Source: Polyangiaceae bacterium (GTDB taxonomy: Bacteria; Myxococcota_A; Polyangia; Polyangiales; Polyangiaceae). From it: DNA of 44,848 nt. Shown in pieces: positions 1 to 7,122 of the stretch. The stretch lies in assembly GCA_020849655.1 (NCBI GenBank), contig JADLFU010000026.1, forward strand, positions 1 to 44,848. The letters are read 5' to 3'. How positions within the stretch are numbered: the first letter of the stretch is position 1; every line of letters starts with the position of its first letter. The notes beneath the pieces were generated by a model, which was given only the letters and a program-made list of their open reading frames with translations, was not told the origin of the DNA and did no database searches. The translations under genes were made by a program, and so were the position numbers.

Positions 1-44
1 CCGAACGCACCCGTCACCCCCCACCAGAGAAGGAGCAACAGCCC

Positions 45-965
45 ATGATCCCCAGCGGCTACCCGGCCCACAAGGTCGGCACCCTCTTCGCGCCGGACGT
101 CGCCCGCGCCACCGGCGAGGGCGCGAGGCTCGGCCTCCCGCCCGCGTCGCGCGACACGAGGAAGATCGCGCTCGTCCTCATCGACGCGCAGATCGACTTC
201 ATCCACACGGAGGGCGCGCTCGCCGTGCCGGGCGCCGTCGACGACACGCGGCGGACGATCGAGTTCCTCTACGAGCACGTCGGCGAGATCAGCACCGTCG
301 TCGCGAGCCTCGACAGCCACCTGGCGTTCCAGATCTTCTACCCGACGTGGTGGGTCGACGAGCGCGGTCAGCACCCCGCGCCCTTCACGCTCATCGGGCC
401 GGACGAGCTCACGCGGGGCGCCTACCGACCGCTGTTCGATCCCGCGTGGTCGGTCGAGTACGTCGGGGAGCTCGCGAAGACGGCGAAGAAGGCGCTCTGC
501 CTGTGGCCGTACCACACGATGATCGGCGGCGTCGGCCAGGCGCTCGATCCGTCGCTGTTCGAGGCGGTGTCGTTCCACGCGGCCGCGCGGCGCGCCCAGC
601 CGGTGTTCCTGTCGAAGGGCTCGATCCCCCAGACGGAGCACTACAGCGTGCTCGAGCCGGAGGTGAAGTTCCCGAGGCACCCGCAGGGCGGCCTGAACGC
701 GACGCTCCTCGACGCGCTCGGGCGCCACGATCTCGTGTACATCGCGGGGCAGGCGAAGAGCCACTGCGTGCTCGAGTCGCTGCGCTCGATGGTCACGTAC
801 TTCGAGCGCGAGCCCGCGGTGCTCGGCAAGCTGCGGCTGCTCGGCGACTGCACCTCGAGCGTCGCGCACCCCGACATCGACTTCGACGCCCTCGCCGAGG
901 CCGAGATCGCCCAGCACCGCGCGCGCGGCGTGAAGGTCGTGCGCTCGACCGATGCCATCGCCTGA
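45..965 (+). CDS. Nicotinamidase/isochorismatase-family cysteine hydrolase
   Basis: A 306-residue protein of the isochorismatase-like cysteine hydrolase fold, whose best-known member converts nicotinamide to nicotinate in NAD salvage. The expected triad is visible: Asp47 in the strand LVLIDAQIDF, a Lys (about 191) in VFLSKGS, and the nucleophile Cys241 in AKSHCVLES. A D90-S-H92 motif is in the place of the nicotinamidase metal ligands. At 306 residues it is longer than usual nicotinamidases (about 200), with a 40-residue N-terminal lead and a central insertion, so the substrate is not certain. An AGGAG site lies about 9 nt before the ATG. The VWA gene follows 21 nt later, and a Nudix gene with an NrtR-like tail comes next, which supports a role in NAD metabolism by inference. 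The window begins just upstream, so a promoter or earlier operon genes may be missing. Confidence 0.85.
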   Translation: MIPSGYPAHKVGTLFAPDVARATGEGARLGLPPASRDTRKIALVLIDAQIDFIHTEGALAVPGAVDDTRRTIEFLYEHVGEISTVVASLDSHLAFQIFYPTWWVDERGQHPAPFTLIGPDELTRGAYRPLFDPAWSVEYVGELAKTAKKALCLWPYHTMIGGVGQALDPSLFEAVSFHAAARRAQPVFLSKGSIPQTEHYSVLEPEVKFPRHPQGGLNATLLDALGRHDLVYIAGQAKSHCVLESLRSMVTYFEREPAVLGKLRLLGDCTSSVAHPDIDFDALAEAEIAQHRARGVKVVRSTDAIA

Positions 966-986
966 GCCGAACCCAAGGAGGACACC

Positions 987-1673
987 ATGAACGACGATGA
1001 AGTCTTGAACCTCGACACCATCACCGATTTCGGCGCGCTCGGCGTCGGCCTGGACGACCTCGAGAGCGAGGACGTCACGCTCGTGAGCTACGTGCTCGAC
1101 GCGTCCGGGTCGATGGGCCCGCACGCGGCCGACGTGGTCGCGGCGTTCGGCGCGGAGATCGCCGCGATGGCGGGCGCGCGGACGGCGGACCAGGTGCTCG
1201 TCAGCGTGACCGTCTTCCAGGACGTGGCGCGGCTGTGCTTCGGCTACCGCAAGCTCGCCGACGTGCCCCGGCTCGACGCGGGGCTCTACGCGCCGGACGG
1301 GTGCACCGCGCTGTTCGACGCCGCGTACGGCGCGCTCGCGCACCTCGACGGGTACCGCGCGATGCTGCGCGACAGCGGCGTGCGCTCGCGCGGGGTCGTG
1401 CTCGTGATGACCGACGTGGAGGACAACGCGTCCCGGCGCAGGGCCGACGAGGTCAAGGCGCTCGCCGCGCGGCTCTCGGGGGACGAGGGGCTCGTGCTCG
1501 CGTACGTCGGGTTCGGCGGTGACGGGGCCGCCCAGGCCGCGCAGGCCGCCGCGCTCGGGTTCCCCACCGTGCTCACGACCGCGCTCTCGGCGGGCGAGAT
1601 CCGGCGCGTCCTCGGGCAGGTGTCGAGGAGCGTGCTGCGCACGGGCGCGCGCGCGCCCGCGTCCTTCTTCTGA
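987..1673 (+). CDS. VWA-domain protein
   Basis: A 228-residue soluble protein that is essentially one von Willebrand factor A domain. The metal-ion-dependent adhesion site is intact: D38-x-S-x-S in VLDASGSMG, a Thr in GCTALFDA and an Asp in VMTDVEDN. There is no signal peptide or membrane segment, so it should act in the cytoplasm as a metal-dependent protein-protein interaction module. An AAGGAGG Shine-Dalgarno sequence sits 6 nt upstream of the ATG, unlike most genes in this window. Spacing to the upstream hydrolase (21 nt) suggests co-transcription. VWA proteins of this kind are found beside NAD-salvage genes in some bacteria; the connection here rests on neighbourhood only. Confidence 0.85.
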   Translation: MNDDEVLNLDTITDFGALGVGLDDLESEDVTLVSYVLDASGSMGPHAADVVAAFGAEIAAMAGARTADQVLVSVTVFQDVARLCFGYRKLADVPRLDAGLYAPDGCTALFDAAYGALAHLDGYRAMLRDSGVRSRGVVLVMTDVEDNASRRRADEVKALAARLSGDEGLVLAYVGFGGDGAAQAAQAAALGFPTVLTTALSAGEIRRVLGQVSRSVLRTGARAPASFF

Positions 1674-1699
1674 CGGGCGCGGACGCGGGGGGCGCGTGG

Positions 1700-1705
1700 T
1701 ATCCA
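1700..1705 (+). promoter_or_regulatory. Putative -10 element of a leaderless promoter (Nudix operon)
   Basis: TATCCA ends 8 nt before the ATG at 1714 and is preceded by TGG, as in an extended -10. No Shine-Dalgarno site is present. This predicts transcription starting at or within a few bases of the start codon. Confidence 0.45.
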
Positions 1706-1713
1706 TCGCCCCG

Positions 1714-2475
1714 ATGTCGTCGCGGAGGCAGAGAGAGCGCGAGGCGCCGCGCGGCTACGATCCGTCGCGCTTCCCCCGCCCGTCGGTCGCGGTGGATCTC
1801 GTCGTGACGAGCGTCGGCGACGACGGGCGGCTCCTCTGCCTGCTCGGGCGGCGCGCGGAGGCGCCGTACCTGGGAGCCTGGGCGCTGCCCGGCGGGTTCC
1901 TCCGTGAGGACGAGTCGATCCCCGAGGCGGCGGTGCGCGTGCTCTCGGAAGAGACGGGCCTCGCGGGCGTCGCGTGCGAGGAGGTGGGGACGTTCTCCGA
2001 GCCCGACCGCGATCCGCGCACGCGCGTCGTGTCGGTCGCGCACCTCGCGCTCGTCCCCGCGGACGTCCTGGCGCGCGCCGCGGCGGGCCTGCGCACGACC
2101 GAGGTGGGGTTCTTCGCGCTCCACGTCGACCGGGGAGGCGACGTCCGGATCGGCGCGATGGAGGGCGCGGAGGCGGGCGAGGGAGAGATCGCGCTCGCGT
2201 TCGACCACGAGGAGATCCTCGCCCGCGCGGTGCGGGTCCTGCGGGCGCGCGTCGAGACGACGACGCTGGCGTTCGGCTTGTTGCCTGCGCGCTTCACGCT
2301 GTCGGAGGCGCAGCGGGTCGTCGAGTCCATCCTCGGTCGGACCCTCGATCGCGCCGCGTTCCGGACGAAGGTGCTGTCGCTCGGGCTCGTCCGTCCGACG
2401 TCCGAGGAGCGCCGCGGGCAGCACCGGCCCGCGCGCCTGTTCGTCGCGGCGAAGGGGTGGGAGACCGCGCCGTGA
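1714..2475 (+). CDS. Nudix hydrolase with NrtR-like winged-helix C-terminus
   Basis: A 253-residue protein. The N-terminal half is a Nudix domain with a complete Nudix box (G-x5-E-x7-RVLSEETGL, about residues 66-88), so a nucleoside-diphosphate-X hydrolase activity is possible. The C-terminal part (about residues 170-253) resembles the winged helix of NrtR, the Nudix-derived repressor of NAD genes that senses ADP-ribose. Because the Nudix box is intact, it could be an active enzyme, a regulator or both. The ATG at 1714 was chosen over longer in-frame options because a TATCCA element lies 8 nt upstream, matching the leaderless arrangement seen at many starts here. It is the first gene of a four-gene unit joined by GTGA overlaps. 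The nicotinamidase-like gene upstream fits an NAD theme. Confidence 0.85.
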   Translation: MSSRRQREREAPRGYDPSRFPRPSVAVDLVVTSVGDDGRLLCLLGRRAEAPYLGAWALPGGFLREDESIPEAAVRVLSEETGLAGVACEEVGTFSEPDRDPRTRVVSVAHLALVPADVLARAAAGLRTTEVGFFALHVDRGGDVRIGAMEGAEAGEGEIALAFDHEEILARAVRVLRARVETTTLAFGLLPARFTLSEAQRVVESILGRTLDRAAFRTKVLSLGLVRPTSEERRGQHRPARLFVAAKGWETAP

Positions 2476-2882
2476 GCGAGCTCGGCGAGGTGACGCGGCA
2501 CCGGCTCGTCGTGAGGTTCGTCGAGACCGATCTGATGGGCATCGTGCACCACTCCAACTACCTCCAGTACTTCGAGGCCGCGCGCGTCGAGTGGCTGAAG
2601 GCCCGCGGCGTCTCGTACGACGACTGGGTCCGGGCGGGCATCCACCTGCCGGTCGTCGACGCGCGGCTGAGGTACCAGCGGCCCGCGCGGTTCGACGACG
2701 CGCTCGTGGTCGCCGCGCGCGTGGCCGAGGTGACCCGCGTGACGGTGAGGTTCTCGTACGAGATCACGCGCGAGGCCGACGGCGTTGCCGTGTGCGACGG
2801 CGAGACGCGCCTCGCGTGCGTCGGGCAGGACATGAGGCCGCGGCGCTGGCCTGCCGAGGTCGCGCGGCTGCTCGGCTCGTGA
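2472..2882 (+). CDS. YbgC-like acyl-CoA thioesterase (hotdog fold)
   Basis: A 136-residue single hotdog domain of the 4-hydroxybenzoyl-CoA/YbgC thioesterase family, which hydrolyses acyl-CoA or acyl-ACP thioesters. The family signature is clear: FVETDLMGIVHHSNYLQY near the N-terminus, with catalytic Asp20 and the HH pair at 26-27. The GTG start is embedded in the stop of the Nudix gene (GTGA, 2472-2475), and its own stop overlaps the start of the first histidine kinase in the same way. Translation is therefore probably coupled. The link between a thioesterase and membrane kinases is unusual; no substrate can be read from the sequence. Confidence 0.88.
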   Translation: MSELGEVTRHRLVVRFVETDLMGIVHHSNYLQYFEAARVEWLKARGVSYDDWVRAGIHLPVVDARLRYQRPARFDDALVVAARVAEVTRVTVRFSYEITREADGVAVCDGETRLACVGQDMRPRRWPAEVARLLGS

Positions 2883-4441
2883 CGAGGCAGCGGTCGCCGT
2901 CGGTCGCGCAGGCGGCCGGACGGGGTCGGGGCCTCTCGCTCGCGGCGGTCGCGACGGCCGCGGTGCTCCTGCTCGGGATCGCCGTGACGACGGTCATGGT
3001 GGCGCTGTCGCTCGCGCACTTCCGCCGGGTCGCCGACGAGGGCTCCGAGCAGGCCGCGCGCCTGCTCGCCCGGACGACGGCGGCGCGCCTGCGGGCGGTG
3101 GGCGAGGAGGATCGCCCGCAGGTGCTCGAGCACATCGCGCGGCAGGCGCGGGTGGATCTGCTCCTCGTCGAGGGCGAGGGGCGCGTGCTCGTCGACACGG
3201 GCGCGGAGCTGGAGCGCCCGGCGAGCGAGCTCTTGCTCTCTCCGGGCGGGTTCACCGACACCTCGACCGGGCGATCGGCGTTCTCGGCCCAGTCGCTCTC
3301 GCCGCCGCAGGCGCACCTGTCGGTCGTCGCCCTCGTGCACGCGCCGGCGACGCCGCTCGGGTCGCGGGATCTGCTGCGCGCGCTCGTCGTGCTCGCGGTC
3401 GCGCTGGTCGCGACGGCGTCGTACGGCGCGTTTCGCTTCGCGAAGGGCGCGAGCGACGATCTCGAGGTCGTGCGCGCGAGGGTCGAGCGGATGGCGCGCG
3501 CGCCGGGCGAGCCGGTCGGCGAGCCCGTGCCGATCCGCACGTTCGAGCAGGGCGGCGTCGTCGCGGCGGCGTTCGATTTGTTGCTCGAGCGCTTCGCGGC
3601 GAGCGAGCGCGCGCACCGGCAGGACCTCGAGCAGGCCGAGGCCATCGACGAGGGCCGCTCGCGCTTCCTCGCGACGCTCTCGCACGAGCTGCGCACGCCG
3701 CTGAACGGCATCCTCGGGTTCACCGACGTGCTGTCCGCCGAGGTCGAGGGCGAGATCTCCGACGGCGCGCGCGAGGATCTCGCCGTCATCAGGAAGAGCG
3801 GCGAGCACCTGCGCGGGCTCATCGACGACATCCTCGATCTGTCCGCCATCGAGACCGGGACGCTGCGGCTGGACCGCGCGCTCATCGATCTGTCGCCGAT
3901 CGTGGACGACGTCCTGCGCTCGATGGCGCCGCTCCTCGAGGGCCGCCCGGTGCGCCTCGTCGCCGTCGGTGACCGGCCGACGCTGGCGTGGGCGGACCGG
4001 CGGCGCGTCCACCAGATTCTAACGAACCTGATCGGCAACGCCGTCAAGTTCACCGCCGCGGGCGAGGTGCGGGTGACCCTGCGGAGCGGCGACCAGCGCG
4101 CGCGCGTCTCGGTGTCGGACAGCGGCCCCGGCATCTCGGAGGCCGAGGCGCAGCTCGTGTTCGAGGAGTTTCGTCAGGTCGGCGACGCGCGGCTGCGCCG
4201 CAAGGGCAGCGGGCTCGGGCTCGCGATCGCGCGGCGTCTCACGCTCGCGCACTCGGGCAGCCTCGCGCTCGACAGCGTCCCCGGGGAGGGCTCCACGTTC
4301 CACCTCGAGCTGCCGGCCGCGCCGCTCGCCGAGACGAGCGAGCCGCCCGCGCGCCGCTCGTCGCCCCCTGCGCCGGGGTCGCGGCCGCCGGTGTCTCGCC
4401 CCCCGGTGTCTCGCCCTCCGGGGCGCTCGAGGCTCGCGTGA
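2879..4441 (+). CDS. Membrane sensor histidine kinase
   Basis: A 520-residue hybrid-free histidine kinase. Two transmembrane helices (about residues 18-42 and 165-185) enclose a periplasmic sensor of some 120 residues. A short linker with a coiled region (about 230-260) leads to the HisKA dimerisation domain with phospho-acceptor His269 in SHELRTPLNG. The HATPase domain is complete: N box NLIGNAVKF, G1 DSGPGIS, F box, G2 GSGLGLAI. A Ser/Pro-rich tail with a repeated PPVSR unit ends the protein. The GTG start overlaps the thioesterase stop (GTGA). No response regulator is adjacent; the nearest is at 29886-30566, so its partner is unknown. Confidence 0.9.
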   Translation: MTRQRSPSVAQAAGRGRGLSLAAVATAAVLLLGIAVTTVMVALSLAHFRRVADEGSEQAARLLARTTAARLRAVGEEDRPQVLEHIARQARVDLLLVEGEGRVLVDTGAELERPASELLLSPGGFTDTSTGRSAFSAQSLSPPQAHLSVVALVHAPATPLGSRDLLRALVVLAVALVATASYGAFRFAKGASDDLEVVRARVERMARAPGEPVGEPVPIRTFEQGGVVAAAFDLLLERFAASERAHRQDLEQAEAIDEGRSRFLATLSHELRTPLNGILGFTDVLSAEVEGEISDGAREDLAVIRKSGEHLRGLIDDILDLSAIETGTLRLDRALIDLSPIVDDVLRSMAPLLEGRPVRLVAVGDRPTLAWADRRRVHQILTNLIGNAVKFTAAGEVRVTLRSGDQRARVSVSDSGPGISEAEAQLVFEEFRQVGDARLRRKGSGLGLAIARRLTLAHSGSLALDSVPGEGSTFHLELPAAPLAETSEPPARRSSPPAPGSRPPVSRPPVSRPPGRSRLA

Positions 4442-6288
4442 GGTCGGCGGAGCGGCTGGTGGGGGGCGTGCTCTTGACGCAGCTCGGCGTCGGTCTCGTG
4501 GTGCTCGTGGGGTTCTCCCTGCTCGCGCCGCCGCTCCTGCTGCTGGACGCACGCGAGGCACAGGCGGTCAGGAGCTCGACGCTGCAGGTGGCGGTCGCGG
4601 TGGAGCTGGCGGCGCAGCTGGCGGTGTACCTGCGCCTGACGCGCCTCCGCTACCTCTTGCGCGCGATCGCGCTCGGCTCGCGCGCGTTCGAGCCCCAGGA
4701 GATCGAGGAGCTCGCCTCGCTGCCCGCGTGGGTCGCGCGCGTGTCCGTCGCCGTGGGGAGCCTGGCGTGCGCGGCGACGCTCGTGCCGCAGCTCGGCGCC
4801 GAGGACGTCGATCTCGGCACGCGCCTCGCGCTCGCGGTGCTCGGCTGTCTCGCGGTGGGCGCGGGGGGGATCCCGCTCTACGTGATCCTGCGGCGCATGG
4901 TGGCCCTCGTGCTGGAGCTCGTCCCGGCGGACTCGGCGCGGGAGGTGCTCGACGAGCTCGATCTGCGGGGCGTGCCGGCGCGGCGCACGGCGACGACGCT
5001 GCTGCTCTCGGTCGTCGCGCCCGTCGTGATCGTGGCGGTCGGCGCCTCGGTCGTCGCGCACGCGCAGGTGCGGCGCGCGGTCGAGACCTCGCGGATCGAC
5101 GCGGCCATCCAGCTCGCGCGCGGGCCGCTGGATGCGCTGCCCGCTGCGTCGCCCACGGCGGGGCAGCACGAGGCGACGAGGATCGCCGCGGAGCAGGGGT
5201 ACCTCGCGCACGCGCGCCCGCAGCCCGCGCTCTACCGCGTGCAGCGAGGCGCGGACGACAGGCTCGGCGTCACCGTCCCGAACGCGGAGGGGCACGCGCT
5301 CGTTCGGTTCGCGACGCCGGACGCCGAGCTCGCGAGCGTGCCCGTCGTCCTCGCGGCGGTGGTGGCCGTGTTGCTCGCGGCCGCGGTGGGGCGCTGGCTC
5401 GGCCGCGCGCTCGCGAGGGATCTCGAGGTCGCGGCGGCGCACCTCTCGGAGCTCGGCAGCGAGCGCCTCCGTCGGGGCACCACGCGCCTCGACGCGCCGG
5501 CGCGCTTCTCCGCGGTCGCGCGGCTCGCGGACGCGGTCGACGCGCTCACCGACAGGTTCCGGGAGTTCGCGGCCGCGCAGGAGCGCAAGCTCGACACGCA
5601 CGAGGCGAGCCTGCGGCTGCGCGGCCTGCTGTTCGCGAGCGTCAGCCACGATCTGAAGAGCCCGCTCAACTCGATCCTCGGGTTCGCGGCGCTGGTCGAC
5701 GCCGAGCCGCTCAACGACGGGCAGCGGGAGAGCGTGGCGGTGATCGAGCGGCGGGCGCGCGAGCTGCTCGCGCTCATCGAGACGATCCTCGACGCGGCGC
5801 GGGTGGAGGCGCAGCAGCTGCAGCTCACGCGGGTGCCCGGGCGCATCGACGAGATCGTCGCGCTGGCGATCACGAGGGGCGACGAGCTCGGGCCGATGGA
5901 GGCCGCGCCCGTCAAGGTGCAGGTGGAGGGCGGGCTCCCCGAGGTCACCTGGGACGAGGCGCGGATCTCCCAGGCGCTCGCGGTGCTCCTCGGCCACGCG
6001 AAGCGGCTCTGCCCCGCAGGCGGGGTCGAGCTCCGGGTCGCGCGCCGCGACGAGCGGCGCCTGGTGATCACGGTCCGCGAGCCCTCGGGCACGTACAAGC
6101 TGGAGGACGTGGCGCTGCTGCTCGATCCCGTGCGCTGGCCGACCGTCAAGGGGCGCCTGGGTGGGCTCGCGGTCGGCCTCCCGATGGCGCGCGCGATCGT
6201 CGCGCTGCACGGCGGGAAGCTGACCATCGAGCCCGCTCGCGGCGGCGCGATGGCCTTCCGCGCGGTGATCCCGATCGAGCCCCCGTAG
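4438..6288 (+). CDS. Histidine-kinase-like membrane protein with degenerate ATPase domain
   Basis: A 616-residue protein whose N-terminal 320 residues hold about six hydrophobic segments and a roughly 90-residue extracytoplasmic loop, followed by a HAMP-like linker and a HisKA domain with His404 in SVSHDLKSPLNS. The ATP-binding domain is odd. The N box reads ALAVLLGHAKRL, with His where the Mg-binding Asn should be, the G1 position reads VREPSGTYK with no DxGxG, and only a G2-like GGLAVGLPMA is recognisable. It may bind ATP poorly or serve as a dimerising partner of the intact kinase just upstream, with which it overlaps by GTGA. Phosphatase or scaffold function is inference. Confidence 0.82.
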   Translation: MRSAERLVGGVLLTQLGVGLVVLVGFSLLAPPLLLLDAREAQAVRSSTLQVAVAVELAAQLAVYLRLTRLRYLLRAIALGSRAFEPQEIEELASLPAWVARVSVAVGSLACAATLVPQLGAEDVDLGTRLALAVLGCLAVGAGGIPLYVILRRMVALVLELVPADSAREVLDELDLRGVPARRTATTLLLSVVAPVVIVAVGASVVAHAQVRRAVETSRIDAAIQLARGPLDALPAASPTAGQHEATRIAAEQGYLAHARPQPALYRVQRGADDRLGVTVPNAEGHALVRFATPDAELASVPVVLAAVVAVLLAAAVGRWLGRALARDLEVAAAHLSELGSERLRRGTTRLDAPARFSAVARLADAVDALTDRFREFAAAQERKLDTHEASLRLRGLLFASVSHDLKSPLNSILGFAALVDAEPLNDGQRESVAVIERRARELLALIETILDAARVEAQQLQLTRVPGRIDEIVALAITRGDELGPMEAAPVKVQVEGGLPEVTWDEARISQALAVLLGHAKRLCPAGGVELRVARRDERRLVITVREPSGTYKLEDVALLLDPVRWPTVKGRLGGLAVGLPMARAIVALHGGKLTIEPARGGAMAFRAVIPIEPP

Positions 6289-6297
6289 CGTCGATGA

Positions 6298-6303
6298 TAG
6301 TGG
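6298..6303 (+). promoter_or_regulatory. Putative -10 element (lipoprotein at 6311)
   Basis: TAGTGG lies 7 nt before the ATG at 6311 in a locally less GC-rich patch (GATGATAGT). No ribosome-binding site is seen, consistent with a leaderless transcript. Confidence 0.4.
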
Positions 6304-6310
6304 GCTGGGC

Positions 6311-7057
6311 ATGCGCCGCACGGTCCTCACGATCTCCACGTCGCTCGCCCTCGGCTGCGGCGCGTCTCCGTCAGCCGCTCCGCCCTCTGCCGCGCCCGCG
6401 CCTCCTCCTCCGGCGTCCTCCGCCGCGCCCGCCGCTCCTCCAGCCCCCAAGGAGCCCGCACCGGCAGCGCTCGGCCTGCCCACCGAGTGCGACGCGGCCG
6501 GCAAGAGCGCGACGGGGGCGTGCGTGCCCTCGGAGGCGCACGTCGCGCTGCTCTGTCGCGTCGCGAGCGCCGACGCCGCGCTCGTGATGTTCGCGAAGGG
6601 CTCCCCGTGGACGCGCGCCTTCCTCACGCGCGACACCGAGGCGTGGAACGCGGGCGGCGGGAGCACGTCGCGCGGCAAGCTCGTGTTCGACGAGGAGGTG
6701 CTGCTGCTGCGCAAGCACGCGGGGGGCGGGATGATCGTGGGGCAGGGCGCGAGCTTCGACGTCCTGCGCTGGGACGGCTCGTGCGCTTCGCTCGCGCAGG
6801 AGGAGCTCACCGAGAAGCGCCCGCCCCGCGCGAAGGCCGGCCCGGTGTCGTGGCGCGAGCTCGGGCAGAAGACCCGCGACGCGGTGCTCGCCGACGCGAA
6901 GCTCTCCGCGCTCTACGACAAGCGCCGCAAGGAGTGTCGTGGCGTGACGAGCGGCGACGTCACCGCGGCGTGCGTGAAGGCGGACGCGGCGCTCTCGAGC
7001 GGGATCGTCGACGCGGTGCGCGCGGGGCTCGCGGCGCCGGCGCCCGAGCTGCGCTGA
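6311..7057 (+). CDS. Hypothetical lipoprotein with Pro/Ala-rich linker
   Basis: A 248-residue protein not matched to a known family. It begins with a lipoprotein signal ending in SLALGC (Cys16 or so), followed by an Ala/Pro/Ser linker of about 35 residues that would hold the globular part away from the membrane. The folded part (about residues 55-245) contains several Cys residues (TECD, GACV, LLCR, GSCA, KECR, AACV) that could form disulfides in the periplasm. It ends 66 nt before a convergent gene. Secreted or outer-membrane-anchored location is inferred from the signal. Confidence 0.75.
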   Translation: MRRTVLTISTSLALGCGASPSAAPPSAAPAPPPPASSAAPAAPPAPKEPAPAALGLPTECDAAGKSATGACVPSEAHVALLCRVASADAALVMFAKGSPWTRAFLTRDTEAWNAGGGSTSRGKLVFDEEVLLLRKHAGGGMIVGQGASFDVLRWDGSCASLAQEELTEKRPPRAKAGPVSWRELGQKTRDAVLADAKLSALYDKRRKECRGVTSGDVTAACVKADAALSSGIVDAVRAGLAAPAPELR

Positions 7058-7122
7058 CCGGCCCACGAGCGGCGGCGGCGACGAGCCGTGGGGCGTCGGG
7101 CGTGATGATTGTTGGAATGCAA

